Shown: positions 41,183 to 41,792 of the stretch, one piece after another
Layout of the letters: each line of letters begins with the position of its first letter
Position numbering within the stretch: the stretch's first letter is position 1
Made by a program: the position numbers and the translations under genes
Source of the DNA: CAIVPM01 sp964477265
GTDB taxonomy: Bacteria > Bacteroidota > Bacteroidia > Chitinophagales > Chitinophagaceae
Length of the DNA: 41,792 nt
Direction: 5' to 3'
NCBI GenBank assembly: GCA_964477265.1
Contig: CAYZDJ010000023.1
Location: forward strand, 1 to 41,792
Notes under the pieces: generated by a model
The model's database searches: none
What the model saw: the letters and a program-made list of their open reading frames with translations, nothing else
What the model was told of the DNA's origin: nothing

Positions 41183-41792
41183 ATGGCTGACTTAAAATTT
41201 CAAAGAAACTTTGGTATTGCAGCTCACATTGATGCTGGTAAAACCACAACTACCGAGCGTATTTTACGCTATACAGGCATGATTCACAAAATTGGTGAAG
41301 TACATGATGGTGGTGCTACAACAGACTGGATGGAGCAAGAAAAAGAACGTGGTATTACTATCACTTCTGCTGCTGTAAGCTGCCAATGGAAATTTCCAAC
41401 AATTAAAGGTGTTGCTGATGCCAATACTAAAAGTTATTATTTCAACATTATTGATACTCCGGGTCACGTGGACTTTACTGTAGAAGTAGAGCGTAGTATG
41501 CGTGTATTGGATGGTTTGATTGCCTTGTTTAGTGCAGTTGATGGTGTTGAGCCTCAATCTGAAACTGTTTGGCGTCAGGCTAACCGTTATAAAGTACCAC
41601 GTATTGGCTTTGTAAATAAAATGGATAGAAGTGGTGCTGACTTTTTAATGGTGGTAAACCAGGTTAAAGAAATGTTGGGTGCCAATGCTGTGCCTTTGCA
41701 ATTGCCAATTGGTGCTGAAGATAATTTTACTGGGGTGGTTGACCTTATTAAAATGAAAGGTATTGTGTGGCATATGGAAACAGAAGGAATGA
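41183..41792 (+). CDS. fusA: Elongation factor G, 5' part
   Basis: EF-G drives ribosome translocation with GTP. The visible 203 residues cover most of the G domain. They show P-loop AAHIDAGKTTTTE (Lys20), switch I GGATTDWMEQEKERGITI, G3 DTPGHVDFTVEVER and G4 NKMDRSGADF. The window ends inside the gene. The ATG at 41183 is preceded by an A-rich stretch rather than a clear Shine-Dalgarno site, as is usual in Bacteroidota. No rpsL or rpsG is seen upstream, so this is not the classical str operon arrangement and the gene could be one of two EF-G copies; that cannot be resolved here. Confidence 0.95.
   Translation, partial: MADLKFQRNFGIAAHIDAGKTTTTERILRYTGMIHKIGEVHDGGATTDWMEQEKERGITITSAAVSCQWKFPTIKGVADANTKSYYFNIIDTPGHVDFTVEVERSMRVLDGLIALFSAVDGVEPQSETVWRQANRYKVPRIGFVNKMDRSGADFLMVVNQVKEMLGANAVPLQLPIGAEDNFTGVVDLIKMKGIVWHMETEGM

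Overview
The window looks like a chromosomal segment of a low-GC Bacteroidota, probably a Chitinophagaceae-like bacterium; that family-level guess is inference. Supporting signs are two secreted repeat proteins ending in the gliding-motility/type IX secretion C-terminal domain (CHU_C type), several Bacteroidota promoter boxes (TAnnTTTG with an upstream TTG/TTTG), many signal peptides and lipoproteins, and plug/MG2 proteins of a kind typical of this phylum. No transposase, integrase, phage gene or CRISPR array was seen. Genes are densely packed and no gene-free stretch exceeds 300 bases.

Layout. Bases 1-863 hold the 3' end of a type IX-secreted adhesin, then a CAU-anticodon tRNA with a consensus promoter and a shared bidirectional terminator, then ispD (minus). 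Bases 1788-5014 hold an S41 peptidase lipoprotein and an overlapping pair, a tandem SRPBCC/AHSA1 protein and a tandem VOC protein. Bases 5054-9927 (minus) hold two tandem paralogues with an MG2-like N-terminus and a TonB-receptor plug domain but no barrel. A PfkB-family (pseudouridine-kinase-like) kinase and an Ig-like lipoprotein follow. A 1129-residue type IX adhesin (12595-15984) carries a seven-bladed YVTN propeller between two arrays of cysteine-paired repeats.

Bases 16039-20758 form a type III restriction-modification locus: a Mod methyltransferase, an unrecognised 196-residue protein, and a Res helicase that stops where the nuclease domain would be expected to follow. Res ends inside the 3' end of a convergent GMP reductase/IMPDH-family gene. 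Bases 21916-29321 are mostly envelope and small membrane proteins (DUF3089 hydrolase, LolA-like, TPM, YiaA/B, a beta-barrel, DUF2490), plus malate dehydrogenase with a good promoter and terminator, and a thioredoxin-fold protein. An MlaF-like ABC ATPase lies at 29417-30199.

The most unusual region is 30300-38487, a cellulose-like exopolysaccharide synthesis locus. A GH5 glucanase-like lipoprotein is divergent, by 11 bases, from a four-gene operon: a membrane histidine-kinase-like protein that lacks its phospho-acceptor His and ATP-lid motifs, a BcsB-like periplasmic subunit, a processive GT2 synthase with an N-terminal GspE_N/MshEN-like domain, and a polytopic GT-C-like membrane protein. A strong hairpin terminator closes the operon. 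I read it as a polysaccharide synthase (GT2 + BcsB) with its own hydrolase and two possible regulatory modules.

The end of the window has aspartokinase (with a low-complexity insertion), a YhhN-family protein, a small two-helix membrane protein, and the start of fusA behind a consensus promoter and a repeat-containing leader. Short dispersed inverted repeats of a CACAGAG/CGCAAAG type lie in four intergenic places.
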